Shown: positions 9,560-18,510 of the stretch, one piece after another | How the letters are laid out: the number at the start of each line of letters is the position of its first letter | How positions within the stretch are numbered: the first letter of the stretch is position 1 | Assembly: GCF_027474825.1 (NCBI RefSeq) | Contig: NZ_CP107030.1 | Span: 1,047,001 to 1,111,000, forward strand | Length of the DNA stretch: 64,000 bases | Direction: 5' to 3' | Origin: Maribacter halichondriae | Lineage (GTDB): Bacteria; Bacteroidota; Bacteroidia; Flavobacteriales; Flavobacteriaceae | Translations under genes and position numbers: made by a program | Notes under the pieces: model-generated | What the model was told of the DNA's origin: nothing | The model's input: only the letters and a program-made list of their open reading frames with translations | The model's database searches: none

Positions 9560-12500
9560 GCGGAATCCACAAAATTTGGTTTTTACTCTTAATAGTTGTG
9601 TACCCCATAAAGGGCAGTTCCCAAGAAAAAGAAGCCGAATTTGAAATGGTCATTGAACGTCTTATCACACAAGACAGTATTCAAAAGGCAGAAGAACTGG
9701 TTATTGAAAAAATTGCGCATGCTAAACCGCAAGAAGATTATGAGACCCTATCAAGATTGGTGTATTGGCTTGGGAAAATCGAAATAACTACGAACTCTGA
9801 AAAACTGTTTCCGCAGGCTACAAAATTATTTCAAGAAATCACTCGAGCTTCAAGTGCTTCAAGTGTACTGTTCCACGCCCATCTAGGAATATCAAAACTT
9901 TACAACGAAAAAGGAAACGCTGGCAAAGCCTATGAAGTAGCAAGCACGGCCAAAAAAATTGCGTTATCTCTAAATGATACCGAAAGTGAAGCTGACATTT
10001 TTTTCTATTTAGGAGAATACGGACTGCGATCCGGCAACATCAATACTTTTGAAGAGAATATGAGAAAAGCACATGCAGTTCTAAAAGCAAATGTTGGACA
10101 AGAATTTAAACTCTCTCCCCGTATTCTAAACTATATGGGTGCGCTCATGTACCTAACATCAAAACCAGATAGTGCACTTTATTTCTATAATAAGGCGCTT
10201 ACCAAAATTGATGTTATGGAGAAAAACAGTGGAAACCAACTTTATTTTCCAGCTGCAATAAAAGCTAATATAGTGCTTTTGAAACAAGCCCAAAACCAGT
10301 ATGACGAAGCGTTAGAACTTGCAAAAGAGTGCGTTTTTTTGAACAATCGTTTCTTGAAATCGGAGAAAAAACATCCTTTAAGATATCGATCGCAACGTAA
10401 TCTATCACTTGCCTATCGCAATCTGGTTTCTCTATACGAACAAGTTGGTGATTATGAAAAAGCCAATAGAATTGCGGAGTTGGCTTACAACCATGCGAAA
10501 GCCAACTTTGAACCGCAACTATTAGAAAATTTCTCTGCTGTCACCTTATTAGCAGAGGCAAAAATTGCAAACAAGGATTTTGACAGGGCCATTGAAATAT
10601 GTGGGGAGGCTGAAACGTCGTTAGCGCTTATGCAAGGGGAGAATCCGTTATTGAAAGCAAATCTTTATACCATTTTGGGAGGCGCTTTTTACGGAAAGAA
10701 AAACTACTCAGAGGCCATGAAATATTATGAACTCGGAAATGAATTTCATGGAATGGCTCAGGAAGGCACCTATAGTAGTGACCGCCTTTTTGCAATGATG
10801 AACCTTGCACTTTGTTATGCACATCTTGAGAAAAACGAAAAGGCCAATTCCATTTTAGAAGATGCCTTCGCCGCAACTGGGGAGAACGGGAGACTGAAAA
10901 ATTCGGTCGTGATTGCTCAAGCGAGGGTCGCTAATATTCTTAGAAATTACGAGCACCTGCAATCATCTACGAATAAATTTCTAAAGGAGGATTTAGATGT
11001 GAATAACCCAGCCACCAATGCCTACCGAGCCGAAATGATTGCAATGAACGCAAAAGCCATCTATCATTTGAACACTACGAATGATGTAGAATCACTTAAG
11101 AAAATAGCCGTCTCATTACAAGAAGCCGTTCAAATACTGGAAGACAGAAAATCATCCATCTTTACTCAAAATAACATTAGCGAGCTTATACAAGACCATG
11201 AGCAGGTTTTTGATTTTGGGAAAAGAATTAATCTTGAGCTCTACAATCGTACAAGAAGCCCATCAGATTTGAAAAATGTATTAAGTTTTCATGAGTCGTC
11301 TATTTATAGCCGCATTCGGTCGCGGTTAGATCTTAAGGAGAATGGATCTACATTCAAGCTTGCGGAAGAAACCGCTCTGCGTGAAAAGGAACTAAAGCAA
11401 AAAGTTAATTCTGAAATTGAAGATGCCACTACTTACTTGAAAAATGTGGACGAATGGAATCTCTTTCTCGATTCTTTAAAAGTCTCTAATCCGAAATACT
11501 ACAAAATGCGCTATGCAACAATAGCGGTACCCTTGTCCGATTTAAAAAAACAGATTCCTAAGAATACAACTTTGGTCCGTTATTTTTTTATTGATGATAC
11601 ATTACATGCCTATGTGGTAAATTCTTCGCTTGAAAAATTAATACCTTTAAAATCGAATGACATTGAATTTCATATCAGGAAATTATCTGACTATCAAACA
11701 GATGTTTCAAACCTATCAAACTCCGCCAATAAACTTTATGAACAACTTTGGAAACCGATCGCTTCATCCATCAGCACAGAGAAGGTCATCATCTTTCCCG
11801 ATAAGGAATTGTTCAATCTTAACTTTGAATTGTTGACCCAGGAAAATATAACCTCATTTGAAGAACTCAGCCAGAAAAGTTTGTTGTCAAAATTTTCCAT
11901 TTCTTATAATTACAGTCTTTTACTACTTGATAAAAAAAGAAAGACCATTGATTACAATGAGGACTTTATCGCATTTGCGCCAGAATTCAATAAAAAAATG
12001 AAGGATGATTATCAGATTGCGATTTCCGATTCCATTGATTTGGACAAAACTTACTTAAGACTTTTGCCTCAGCCTTTCAGTTCAGAACTGGTAAATAAAT
12101 TCACGAAAAGATTCCGTGGTCAATCCTTTTTAAATGAGAAAGCTTCGAAACAATTATTTTCTAAAACCGCCAGGGAACACAAAATCATTCACATAGGCAC
12201 CCATGCCGAATCGAATAACATTAGTCCGGAGTTATCTAGATTGGTTTTCGCCAAAAACGTTTCCGATTCGCTCAACTTGAATGACAACTACCTTTACACC
12301 TACGAAATTTACAATCAAGACTTGAGCTCAAATTTGGCCATTTTGACGGCTTGTGAAACGGGTAAACCAACGTACCAACCAGGTGAGGGTATGATATCAC
12401 TGGCGCATGCTTTCAACTATGCTGGCAGTGAAAGCATTTTAACCAGTTTATGGCAAATTGATGAGCGATCGAGTACCCAAATATTGGATTATTTTTATAC

Positions 12501-12735
12501 TTACCTTGAACAAGGATTACCAAAGGATGTAGCATTACGGCAAGCCAAACTGGATTATTTGGCCACTGCAAAAGGAAGAACGTTGCACCCTCAATATTGG
12601 GCCGGACTGGTTTTAATGGGTGATACTTCACCCATAGAACTTTCAGGGTCGAACCTATGGCATTGGATAAGTATTGGGCTTGCGTTAATAGTACTACTTG
12701 TTTTTGTTCTTTTCAAAAGAAAAAGCCTTCATTAA
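9556..12735 (+). CDS. TPR-CHAT caspase-like peptidase, exported and membrane-anchored
   Basis: A 1059-residue protein. It has a signal peptide (residues 1-23), a long tetratricopeptide array (about 40-560), a coiled linker, a C-terminal CHAT domain (about 690-1030) and a final transmembrane helix (about 1034-1052) with a basic tail. The caspase-type dyad is present: H883 in HIGTHAES and C933 in LTACETG, followed by the G-E-G and SLWQID signatures. It should be a cysteine endopeptidase facing the periplasm, with TPRs for partner recognition. It is third in the sigma/TPR/CHAT operon and overlaps it by 4 bp. Substrate unknown. Confidence 0.9.
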   Translation: MSGIHKIWFLLLIVVYPIKGSSQEKEAEFEMVIERLITQDSIQKAEELVIEKIAHAKPQEDYETLSRLVYWLGKIEITTNSEKLFPQATKLFQEITRASSASSVLFHAHLGISKLYNEKGNAGKAYEVASTAKKIALSLNDTESEADIFFYLGEYGLRSGNINTFEENMRKAHAVLKANVGQEFKLSPRILNYMGALMYLTSKPDSALYFYNKALTKIDVMEKNSGNQLYFPAAIKANIVLLKQAQNQYDEALELAKECVFLNNRFLKSEKKHPLRYRSQRNLSLAYRNLVSLYEQVGDYEKANRIAELAYNHAKANFEPQLLENFSAVTLLAEAKIANKDFDRAIEICGEAETSLALMQGENPLLKANLYTILGGAFYGKKNYSEAMKYYELGNEFHGMAQEGTYSSDRLFAMMNLALCYAHLEKNEKANSILEDAFAATGENGRLKNSVVIAQARVANILRNYEHLQSSTNKFLKEDLDVNNPATNAYRAEMIAMNAKAIYHLNTTNDVESLKKIAVSLQEAVQILEDRKSSIFTQNNISELIQDHEQVFDFGKRINLELYNRTRSPSDLKNVLSFHESSIYSRIRSRLDLKENGSTFKLAEETALREKELKQKVNSEIEDATTYLKNVDEWNLFLDSLKVSNPKYYKMRYATIAVPLSDLKKQIPKNTTLVRYFFIDDTLHAYVVNSSLEKLIPLKSNDIEFHIRKLSDYQTDVSNLSNSANKLYEQLWKPIASSISTEKVIIFPDKELFNLNFELLTQENITSFEELSQKSLLSKFSISYNYSLLLLDKKRKTIDYNEDFIAFAPEFNKKMKDDYQIAISDSIDLDKTYLRLLPQPFSSELVNKFTKRFRGQSFLNEKASKQLFSKTAREHKIIHIGTHAESNNISPELSRLVFAKNVSDSLNLNDNYLYTYEIYNQDLSSNLAILTACETGKPTYQPGEGMISLAHAFNYAGSESILTSLWQIDERSSTQILDYFYTYLEQGLPKDVALRQAKLDYLATAKGRTLHPQYWAGLVLMGDTSPIELSGSNLWHWISIGLALIVLLVFVLFKRKSLH

Positions 12736-12748
12736 GTGAAGACCTTTT
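12721..12748. terminator. Probable bidirectional terminator
   Basis: An imperfect hairpin (AAAAG + CTTCA paired with TGAAG + CTTTT, with a small internal bulge) flanked by A- and T-runs. It sits between the converging CHAT gene and the reverse-strand lipoprotein gene, and could stop transcription both ways. Confidence 0.45.
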
Positions 12749-12776
12749 CTAACTACTAACTAAATCAAATTTTGTT

Positions 12777-13555
12777 TTATCCCCTTACATTGGGATCATT
12801 ATCATCTGGGTCTAAATGAGCAGGTGAACCATCCCCATCTTCATCGATAAATCCACCTCCATCAGGTCTTACATGCAATTGAAAATTGAAAGGCAAAAAA
12901 GTATCTAGGGTTCTAGCATCGAATTCCGCTGTTGGTGCAGCCGATATTTGAATTGCAGAATTAACAGAGCCTAGACCAGGCACCAAAACAGAACGCACCC
13001 AAACCAAACCTGTGAAATCACCGAACCGTAATAGCCTTGCATTGAAATTTACCAAGAGACTTTCAAACTGTTGACTTTCATTTCTGGAACAGATTACCTC
13101 AAACCCTTGACTATGGCCATACACAGAAAACATAGTATTGATTTCCCTCGCCATAATGGCATCAAAATCGGACAAACCGAAAACTGATGAATTTGGAATC
13201 CATCTAAAAAAAACGGCGTTGTCATTTCTTAGAATATCCAATCCTAGTGTTGCGGTTTGAGAATCGGTAATTTGAGAACCAGTGTACCCTTGCGGATATT
13301 CCAAACTTAATAAGGGTTGTAAATTATGGGTTACTCGCCCACCAGAATTTTTAATTATTGGAAATTCTGGGAGAGGTAAGAAAATTCCATTGGCCATATT
13401 CCAATAGGCCGCAGCGGGGCCTTGAAAGTTGTTACAAAACTGTGCTTGAACCGCTTGTAAATTATTCTCCGTCTGACCCGGACTTTCATCCTTACTGCAA
13501 GAACCTAGCAAAGAAATTACCAGAATACCAACAAGCCTTAAATCTCTTTTTTCAT
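12777..13555 (-). CDS. Lipoprotein of unknown function with Asp-rich tail; frameshift at codon 3
   Basis: In the uninterrupted frame the protein begins only at L-L-G-S-C. Adding one A to the reverse-strand run of six A (plus strand T-run 13547-13552) restores ATG 13555 and gives M-K-K-R-D-L-R-L-V-G-I-L-V-I-S-L-L-G-S-C-S-K-D-E, a textbook lipoprotein signal. The repaired length is about 259 residues. The C-terminus (DEDGDGSPAHLDPDDNDPN) resembles a Ca-binding thrombospondin type 3-like Asp repeat. No enzyme motif is seen. Confidence 0.7.
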
Positions 13556-13596
13556 GATGTCGTTTTCTTTACTATCGAATAGAAAAGAAAATGTCA

Positions 13597-14958
13597 TCAA
13601 TTTGATTTCTTCAAATTTGAAAAATACTCCTTTGCCGCTACATTTACCTTGGGCGCCAATAGGAGAACGGCAATCATATTCGGTATCACCATTAATGCAT
13701 AGGATAAATCGATGAGGTAAGTTACCAGCTCTACAGAAGCTACTGCTGCAAAAACAATCGTAATTATAAAGTATACATTGTATAACTTACCGATTTTAGC
13801 GTTCGTTAAAAAAGATAAACTTTTGACACCGTAATAAGAATAAGTAAATAAAGTAGATAAAGCGAAAGCCGTCACTATGATCATCAATAAATCATCTCCA
13901 TATCCGAAGAGGGTGCTCTCAAAAGCGGAAAGCGTCATTACAATTCCATTAGAATCTTCCAAATAAGCACCGCTCAAAATAATGACGACGGCAGTCATGG
14001 TGCATACCAAAATGGTGTCTATAAAGGGGCCCAAACTCGCCACCAAGCCTTCTTTTATGGGATTATCCGTCTTCGACTGCCCGTGGTACATCGGCGCGCT
14101 ACCCAAACCGGCTTCGTTAGAAAACATGGCCCTCCGTACCCCAATGATGACCAAACCCCAAAAACCTCCCGTTACGATGGTATCAAAATTCCAAGCCTCG
14201 GAAATGATCATTTTTAAGGAAGGAAGTATTTGCGCCGCGTTCAGCACCATCACCGCGATTACCGCAACCAGATATACCAAAACCATAAAGGGTACAATCG
14301 CAGAAGCCACCTTGGCGATTTTGGTCAAACCACCAAAAATCACAAAGGAAGTGATGACGGCCAAAACAATTCCAACGGTCAACTTCCAATTAAATTCGCT
14401 CATCTCAAAAATCGTATTTGATGGCTCAACAACACTCATAAAGGTTTCCGTGAATTGATTTGCCGTAAATACTCCGAGGAAACCAAATAGTCCGCACACT
14501 GCAAAGAACATAGCCAAAGGCCGCCACTTCTCCCCTAGTCCTTTTGTGATGTAGTACATTGGCCCGCCTTGCAATTTCCCTTCGGAATCAACACCACGGT
14601 ACATTATCGAAAGGCTACAGGAATAAAATTTAATACACATACCTATTAATGCGGTCATCCATATCCAGAAAACCACTCCAGGGCCACCATAATGAATGGC
14701 TATCGCAACGCCAGAAATATTTCCCAGACCTACTGTAGCCGCAACCGCGGCCGAAAGCGCTTGAAACGAACTAACGTCTCCTTTGGCATTTTTATCATCA
14801 TACTTGCCAGCGGTAATCGCAATGGCGTGGCCAAAAAAGCGATAGGGCAAAAACTTGGAGTAAAAAACAAGAAATAGTCCGCCAACTATCAATAACAAAA
14901 ACATAGGCCATTCGGTAAACGGAATGGCTTTTGAAAGAAAATCGTTGATCGCATCCAT
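13597..14958 (-). CDS. Sodium:alanine/amino-acid symporter (AGCS family)
   Basis: A 453-residue inner-membrane transporter with about 10-11 hydrophobic helices. Signatures of the AGCS (AlsT/DagA) family are visible: GLGNISGVAIAIHYGGPGVVFWIW, the LQGGPMYYI loop and RRAMFSNEAGLGSAPM. It should import alanine or glycine with Na+. Length is complete. A near-consensus -7 (TACCTTCG on the reverse strand) lies just upstream of the ATG. It appears monocistronic; the convergent tRNA follows in the other direction. Confidence 0.93.
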   Translation of the reverse strand: MDAINDFLSKAIPFTEWPMFLLLIVGGLFLVFYSKFLPYRFFGHAIAITAGKYDDKNAKGDVSSFQALSAAVAATVGLGNISGVAIAIHYGGPGVVFWIWMTALIGMCIKFYSCSLSIMYRGVDSEGKLQGGPMYYITKGLGEKWRPLAMFFAVCGLFGFLGVFTANQFTETFMSVVEPSNTIFEMSEFNWKLTVGIVLAVITSFVIFGGLTKIAKVASAIVPFMVLVYLVAVIAVMVLNAAQILPSLKMIISEAWNFDTIVTGGFWGLVIIGVRRAMFSNEAGLGSAPMYHGQSKTDNPIKEGLVASLGPFIDTILVCTMTAVVIILSGAYLEDSNGIVMTLSAFESTLFGYGDDLLMIIVTAFALSTLFTYSYYGVKSLSFLTNAKIGKLYNVYFIITIVFAAVASVELVTYLIDLSYALMVIPNMIAVLLLAPKVNVAAKEYFSNLKKSN

Positions 14959-15025
14959 ACATTCGAAGGTATGGATTTTATGAATTTTTTAGGTAGCTGC
15001 TTGAAAAAAGATTCTCTTCACAAGT

Positions 15026-15057
15026 TTTGATAATGACAAGAAACCGTTGTATATTTG
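15026..15057 (+). promoter_or_regulatory. Promoter of the initiator tRNA
   Basis: A TTTG at 15026-15029 (-33) and an exact TATATTTG at 15050-15057 (-7, TAnnTTTG) are separated by 20 bp, the normal Bacteroidota spacing, about 87 bp upstream of the tRNA. Confidence 0.65.
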
Positions 15058-15143
15058 TCGCCCGTTAACGTAAATAACGTTTTCGACTTTCTCGTCGGGT
15101 TTTATGCCCCGAAGTTGCAAAACAAGTGAGATAAAACCCATAT

Positions 15144-15217
<74 letters not shown>

Positions 15218-15219
15218 TA

Positions 15220-15838
15220 GCAAACAAAGGGCTTTCAAGATATTGGGAGCCTTTTTTTATTGATTGGGTAAAACATAGGTAAAACAAAAATCGGGTTAAG
15301 CGCCTATTAAATATACTTGGTTGATAAACGAACCCGCTCTCTCCTTGCACATTCCCCCCAAATCTTACCATGACTTACCTGCGCGTGGATCCTGCTGAGT
15401 TTCTTTAGCGTCCCGACAGGTAAGCGTTAAGAAGAAACTTTGTAGGGCGCAACCGTACCTTTGCTCGGCACACCATACTTTTCCTCTCCCTAACCACAAA
15501 AGCACCCGTAGGGTGTTAGATTCTATAGCAAAGCTCAAGTTGATTTTTTGGATAATTTTAGTCCCGTAAAAGATTAATTAACGAGAACACTAAAAAAGAT
15601 TAGAGCTATGAACCTCATGAATTATGATGTGTCTATTTTTTTTCACAATACTTTCCTATAAGGCATTCCTTTTTATTAGTCTTAAATATGCCTTTATATT
15701 GCTTTTCAGTGTGACATCAAACTGAGCCTATAATATCCAAATTCAAGCAAAACGAAAAAAGAATTAGAAAATATTTTCTATAATAAATACGTCATTTCAT
15801 TGAGAATTTAGAAGTGTTTATCCTAATTTTATGGAGAT
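15220..15838. other. Gene-free region between tRNA-fMet and the hydrogenase operon
   Basis: About 620 bp without a credible ORF. It contains a weak terminator-like hairpin after the tRNA, a perfect 8-bp inverted repeat (CTTACCTG at 15374-15381 / CAGGTAAG at 15417-15424), a small hairpin GCACCC-GTA-GGGTGT near 15507, and an AT-rich leader (15540-15838) that must carry the hydrogenase promoter. A GGAG ribosome-binding site lies just before 15839. No tRNA-3'-end direct repeat or integrase was seen. Confidence 0.6.
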
Positions 15839-16993
15839 ATGACACAGGATCTAGCTAAACAATTTCAAGGCCCAATATCCAATGTTTTTGACGAGGTGCA
15901 CGCTTTTTGGATTGCTGGCGGCAGCTGTGATGGGTGTTCTATCGCAACTGTTGGCGCCAGCAGTCCATCTGTGGAAAACCTATTAAATGGAACTATTCCA
16001 GGGGCGGCAAAAGTAATTCTACACCATCCGGTGTTAGCAGTTAATGCAGGTGAAGAATTTATAAAACCTTTCAGACTAGCTGCTAAAGGGGAGCTAGGCG
16101 CTCCATTTGTGGTGTTGTGCGAAGGCTCCATAATGGACGAAAGTTTGGCGGCCGAAACCGGGGGCTATTGGTCAGGGCTTGGCGCGGATGAAGATGAAAA
16201 TGGAGATCCTCAACCTATTCCTTCCTCCAGTTGGGTTACCAGAATGTCAGAACATGCTGCTGCGGTAATAGCGGTAGGTACCTGTGCAACCTGGGGCGGT
16301 GTTCCGGCAGCGGCCAATAATCCCACCAACGCGGCTAGCGTGATGGACTTACTGGGCGAGGACTATAGAAGTGTCTTAGGATTGCCAGTTGTCAATATAC
16401 CGGGCTGCGCACCACAGGGGGATAATATTACCGAGACTATAGTAGCAGTATTAATGTTTTTGAATGGATTGACTCCGTTACCCGAGTTTGATGAATTAGG
16501 CCGGCCGTCTTGGCTGTTTGATGAAACTGTACATAGAGGATGTACTAGGGCGGGATTTTACGAAGAAGGTAATTTTGCAGATGAACATGGGGATAAGGAA
16601 TGCCTTGTTGAAATTGGTTGTTGGGGCCCTGTTGTACAATGTAACATTAATAAAAGGGGCGCTATTAACAATGCGGGTGGATGCATGAATGTTGGTGCAC
16701 CTTGTATCGGATGTACGATGCCAGGTTTTCCTGATAGCTTCGCGCCATTTTATAAAACGGCACCGGGTACAATGGTTTCATCTAATATTTCTAGAGTAAC
16801 CGGTACAGTAATCCGCAATCTCCGGGAAATGACGATGACTTTTCATAATCGAACAGATAGGTGGAATAAGAATGGGAAGGTTCCTTCGGGTTGGGGCCAT
16901 GTTAAGGAACCCAATCTATTAAAGAAAGTAATGCATTATACCTATGAAAAAATGCAATTTAGTGATAGCCCAAAACCTGGTTCTAAAAAATAA
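15839..16993 (+). CDS. [NiFe]-hydrogenase small subunit
   Basis: The 384-residue electron-transfer subunit carrying three Fe-S clusters. Proximal cluster: C30-x-x-C33, C149 (GTCATWGG) and C190 (PGCAPQG). Distal: H232-x-x-C235, C255, C261. Medial: C268, C289, C292, plus an extra C282 seven residues before C289, where classical enzymes have Pro. No twin-arginine signal and no C-terminal anchor are present, so the enzyme faces the cytoplasm. These traits resemble group 1h/1l uptake hydrogenases (family knowledge) rather than periplasmic HyaA. The first gene of a 13-gene operon; RBS GGAG precedes the ATG. Exact subgroup is an inference. Confidence 0.93.
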   Translation: MTQDLAKQFQGPISNVFDEVHAFWIAGGSCDGCSIATVGASSPSVENLLNGTIPGAAKVILHHPVLAVNAGEEFIKPFRLAAKGELGAPFVVLCEGSIMDESLAAETGGYWSGLGADEDENGDPQPIPSSSWVTRMSEHAAAVIAVGTCATWGGVPAAANNPTNAASVMDLLGEDYRSVLGLPVVNIPGCAPQGDNITETIVAVLMFLNGLTPLPEFDELGRPSWLFDETVHRGCTRAGFYEEGNFADEHGDKECLVEIGCWGPVVQCNINKRGAINNAGGCMNVGAPCIGCTMPGFPDSFAPFYKTAPGTMVSSNISRVTGTVIRNLREMTMTFHNRTDRWNKNGKVPSGWGHVKEPNLLKKVMHYTYEKMQFSDSPKPGSKK

Positions 16994-17001
16994 TCACTTC
17001 A

Positions 17002-17277
17002 ATGGAGAATGAAACACTTTTTAACGAATGGTTAATCGGACTAGGATTGGTCTCCTTAATTGTCGTGATTGCCGCAGTACTTTTGATTTTAGTATTCTTA
17101 GCGGCAAAACGAATCTTAAGATTGGCCGGAGCGGCATTGGAAATTGTCACTCAAATAAAAAATAATACTTCAAGCATTTGGGAATTGGAAACTACCAATA
17201 AGGTAGCTGTTGATATTCAAAATGAAGCGGAAGCAATTGAAGCACATGCTACATTGGTAGCTGAAGCTTTGGAATAA
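17002..17277 (+). CDS. Hydrogenase-associated membrane microprotein 1
   Basis: A 91-residue protein: one N-terminal transmembrane helix (about residues 11-34), a basic stop (AAKRILR), then a long amphipathic helix ending in a highly acidic tail (EAEAIEAHATLVAEALE). It starts 9 bp after the small subunit stop. It shares its design (one span plus cytoplasmic helix) with the next four genes. It is probably one part of a scaffold that ties the soluble hydrogenase to the membrane. The role is inferred from position and topology. Confidence 0.8.
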   Translation: MENETLFNEWLIGLGLVSLIVVIAAVLLILVFLAAKRILRLAGAALEIVTQIKNNTSSIWELETTNKVAVDIQNEAEAIEAHATLVAEALE

Positions 17278-17292
17278 TAAGGAAATAAAAGT

Positions 17293-17619
17293 ATGAGCAC
17301 GGGAATTCAATTATGGATAATATCATTGGTCATTGGCCTTGTAGTCATTGGCGTAGTGGCATTTCTTCTCAATTTAGTAAAGAAAACCGCCGTTAAGATC
17401 GACGATACCGCTGCAGATATTTGGACTCAAGGAAAACTTACAGCAAACAACACGATTCATATTCCTTTGTTTTTAACTAAAACGAACCAAGTGGCGGGCA
17501 AAATCCTAAAAGCAGCAGTAGCTATTGTGGGAGGTTCAAAGGCCATTACGCAACATATTGAAGGTTGTCCGGGCTGTCCTTATTGTATCTTGCAATCCTC
17601 TAAAAATAATGTCCTATGA
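17293..17619 (+). CDS. Hydrogenase-associated membrane microprotein 2, with C-P-G-C-P-Y-C motif
   Basis: A 108-residue protein with one transmembrane helix (about 8-29, ISLVIGLVVIGVVAFLL), a basic flank (KKTAVK), a central amphipathic helix and, unlike its neighbours, a C-terminal cysteine cluster C-x2-C-x2-C (IEGCPGCPYCIL, about residues 92-98). The three closely spaced Cys could bind a metal or an Fe-S cluster, or form a disulfide. It overlaps the next gene by 4 bp, indicating translational coupling. Confidence 0.8.
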   Translation: MSTGIQLWIISLVIGLVVIGVVAFLLNLVKKTAVKIDDTAADIWTQGKLTANNTIHIPLFLTKTNQVAGKILKAAVAIVGGSKAITQHIEGCPGCPYCILQSSKNNVL

Positions 17620-17906
17620 GTGTATTGTTAATGGTCATTACAATTCTGGCGGTACTTCTTTTGGTGTATGTTTTGGTGCATTATCTAAGAGGAATTATCA
17701 AACTACTAACCAGCATCGGAGGTAGTGGTTCTAGTTATTTGGCTAAATTGAGGCTAGGTCTTAGGGCAATTGAAACTGAAACAGGGCATCTTCCTACTCA
17801 AGTTACCAAGTTGAATGGAGCCCTGACGGAAGTAGCAGGGGGACTAAAAGTGGTTGACGATGAATTAGAGGCATCTATAAACGCCGCGGTAAAACAAAAA
17901 GTGTAG
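17616..17906 (+). CDS. Hydrogenase-associated membrane microprotein 3
   Basis: 96 residues: an N-terminal transmembrane helix (about 3-22), a Gly/Ser turn (GGSGSS) and a predicted helix with heptad-like hydrophobics (LTEVAGGLKVVDDELEASI). Microproteins 3, 4 and 5 share a similar soluble half, suggesting duplication. No enzymatic motif. It sits 1 bp before the next gene. Confidence 0.78.
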   Translation: MSVLLMVITILAVLLLVYVLVHYLRGIIKLLTSIGGSGSSYLAKLRLGLRAIETETGHLPTQVTKLNGALTEVAGGLKVVDDELEASINAAVKQKV

Positions 17907-17907
17907 T

Positions 17908-18198
17908 ATGGAAACTGTAAACATTTTATGGTTGATATTATTAATAGTTACGGTACTTGTATTACCATACCTAATCCATTTGTTGCACAAGACATGGCAG
18001 GCGGCAAGGTCCATCGAACGTTATTTTAAAGAAATGAAGGAAGCTGGAATTGGAATTGCAAACAATACGGAACATGTTAAAGCTTTGGATGATACTATTG
18101 GTGTCGCGTCGGGCATTTTGGGAGTTGCAGGGTCTATAAATGAACATTCGGACACCTTAAAAACAACCTTGGCGGCCAGAGCGGAAAAAATAAATTAG
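17908..18198 (+). CDS. Hydrogenase-associated membrane microprotein 4
   Basis: 96 residues: a strongly hydrophobic N-terminal helix (LWLILLIVTVLVLPYLIHLL), a basic/aromatic flank (HKTWQAARSIERYFKEMKEAG), then a Gly/Ala-rich segment (IGVASGILGVAGSI) and a basic tail. Tightly packed in the operon between microproteins 3 and 5. Probably oligomerises with them. No known family recognised by eye. Confidence 0.78.
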   Translation: METVNILWLILLIVTVLVLPYLIHLLHKTWQAARSIERYFKEMKEAGIGIANNTEHVKALDDTIGVASGILGVAGSINEHSDTLKTTLAARAEKIN

Positions 18199-18205
18199 AA
18201 ATTCA

Positions 18206-18481
18206 ATGAATACAACAACACTATTTGTAGCTACACTTATTATCGTTACCCTTTTGGTGTTGGTATTGGTTATATATCTTATATTGATTATAGTTGCGCT
18301 ACGAAGAGCCGGAACCCACCTAGAAGGTCTGGCCGGAGGGTTGAAAAAAATACAAGATGATACCGGACCATTGGGAGAGAAGGTAGGAGTCATTAATGGT
18401 GCACTACAACAACTCCACAGTGGATTATCCTCCGTAGATTCGCATCTAGTCGCTATAGCAAAAGTTTTAAAACTAGTCTGA
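18206..18481 (+). CDS. Hydrogenase-associated membrane microprotein 5
   Basis: 91 residues: a long hydrophobic N-terminus (about 5-31) and an amphipathic soluble half (AGGLKKIQDDTGPLGEKVGVINGALQQLHSGLSSVDSHL) resembling microprotein 3 (GLKVVDDE..., NGAL). It lies 29 bp before the large subunit. The shared N-G-A-L and G-G-L-K signatures support common ancestry of microproteins 3 and 5. Confidence 0.78.
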   Translation: MNTTTLFVATLIIVTLLVLVLVIYLILIIVALRRAGTHLEGLAGGLKKIQDDTGPLGEKVGVINGALQQLHSGLSSVDSHLVAIAKVLKLV

Positions 18482-18510
18482 TTAAAATAATTTAAATAAT
18501 AATATCGCCT

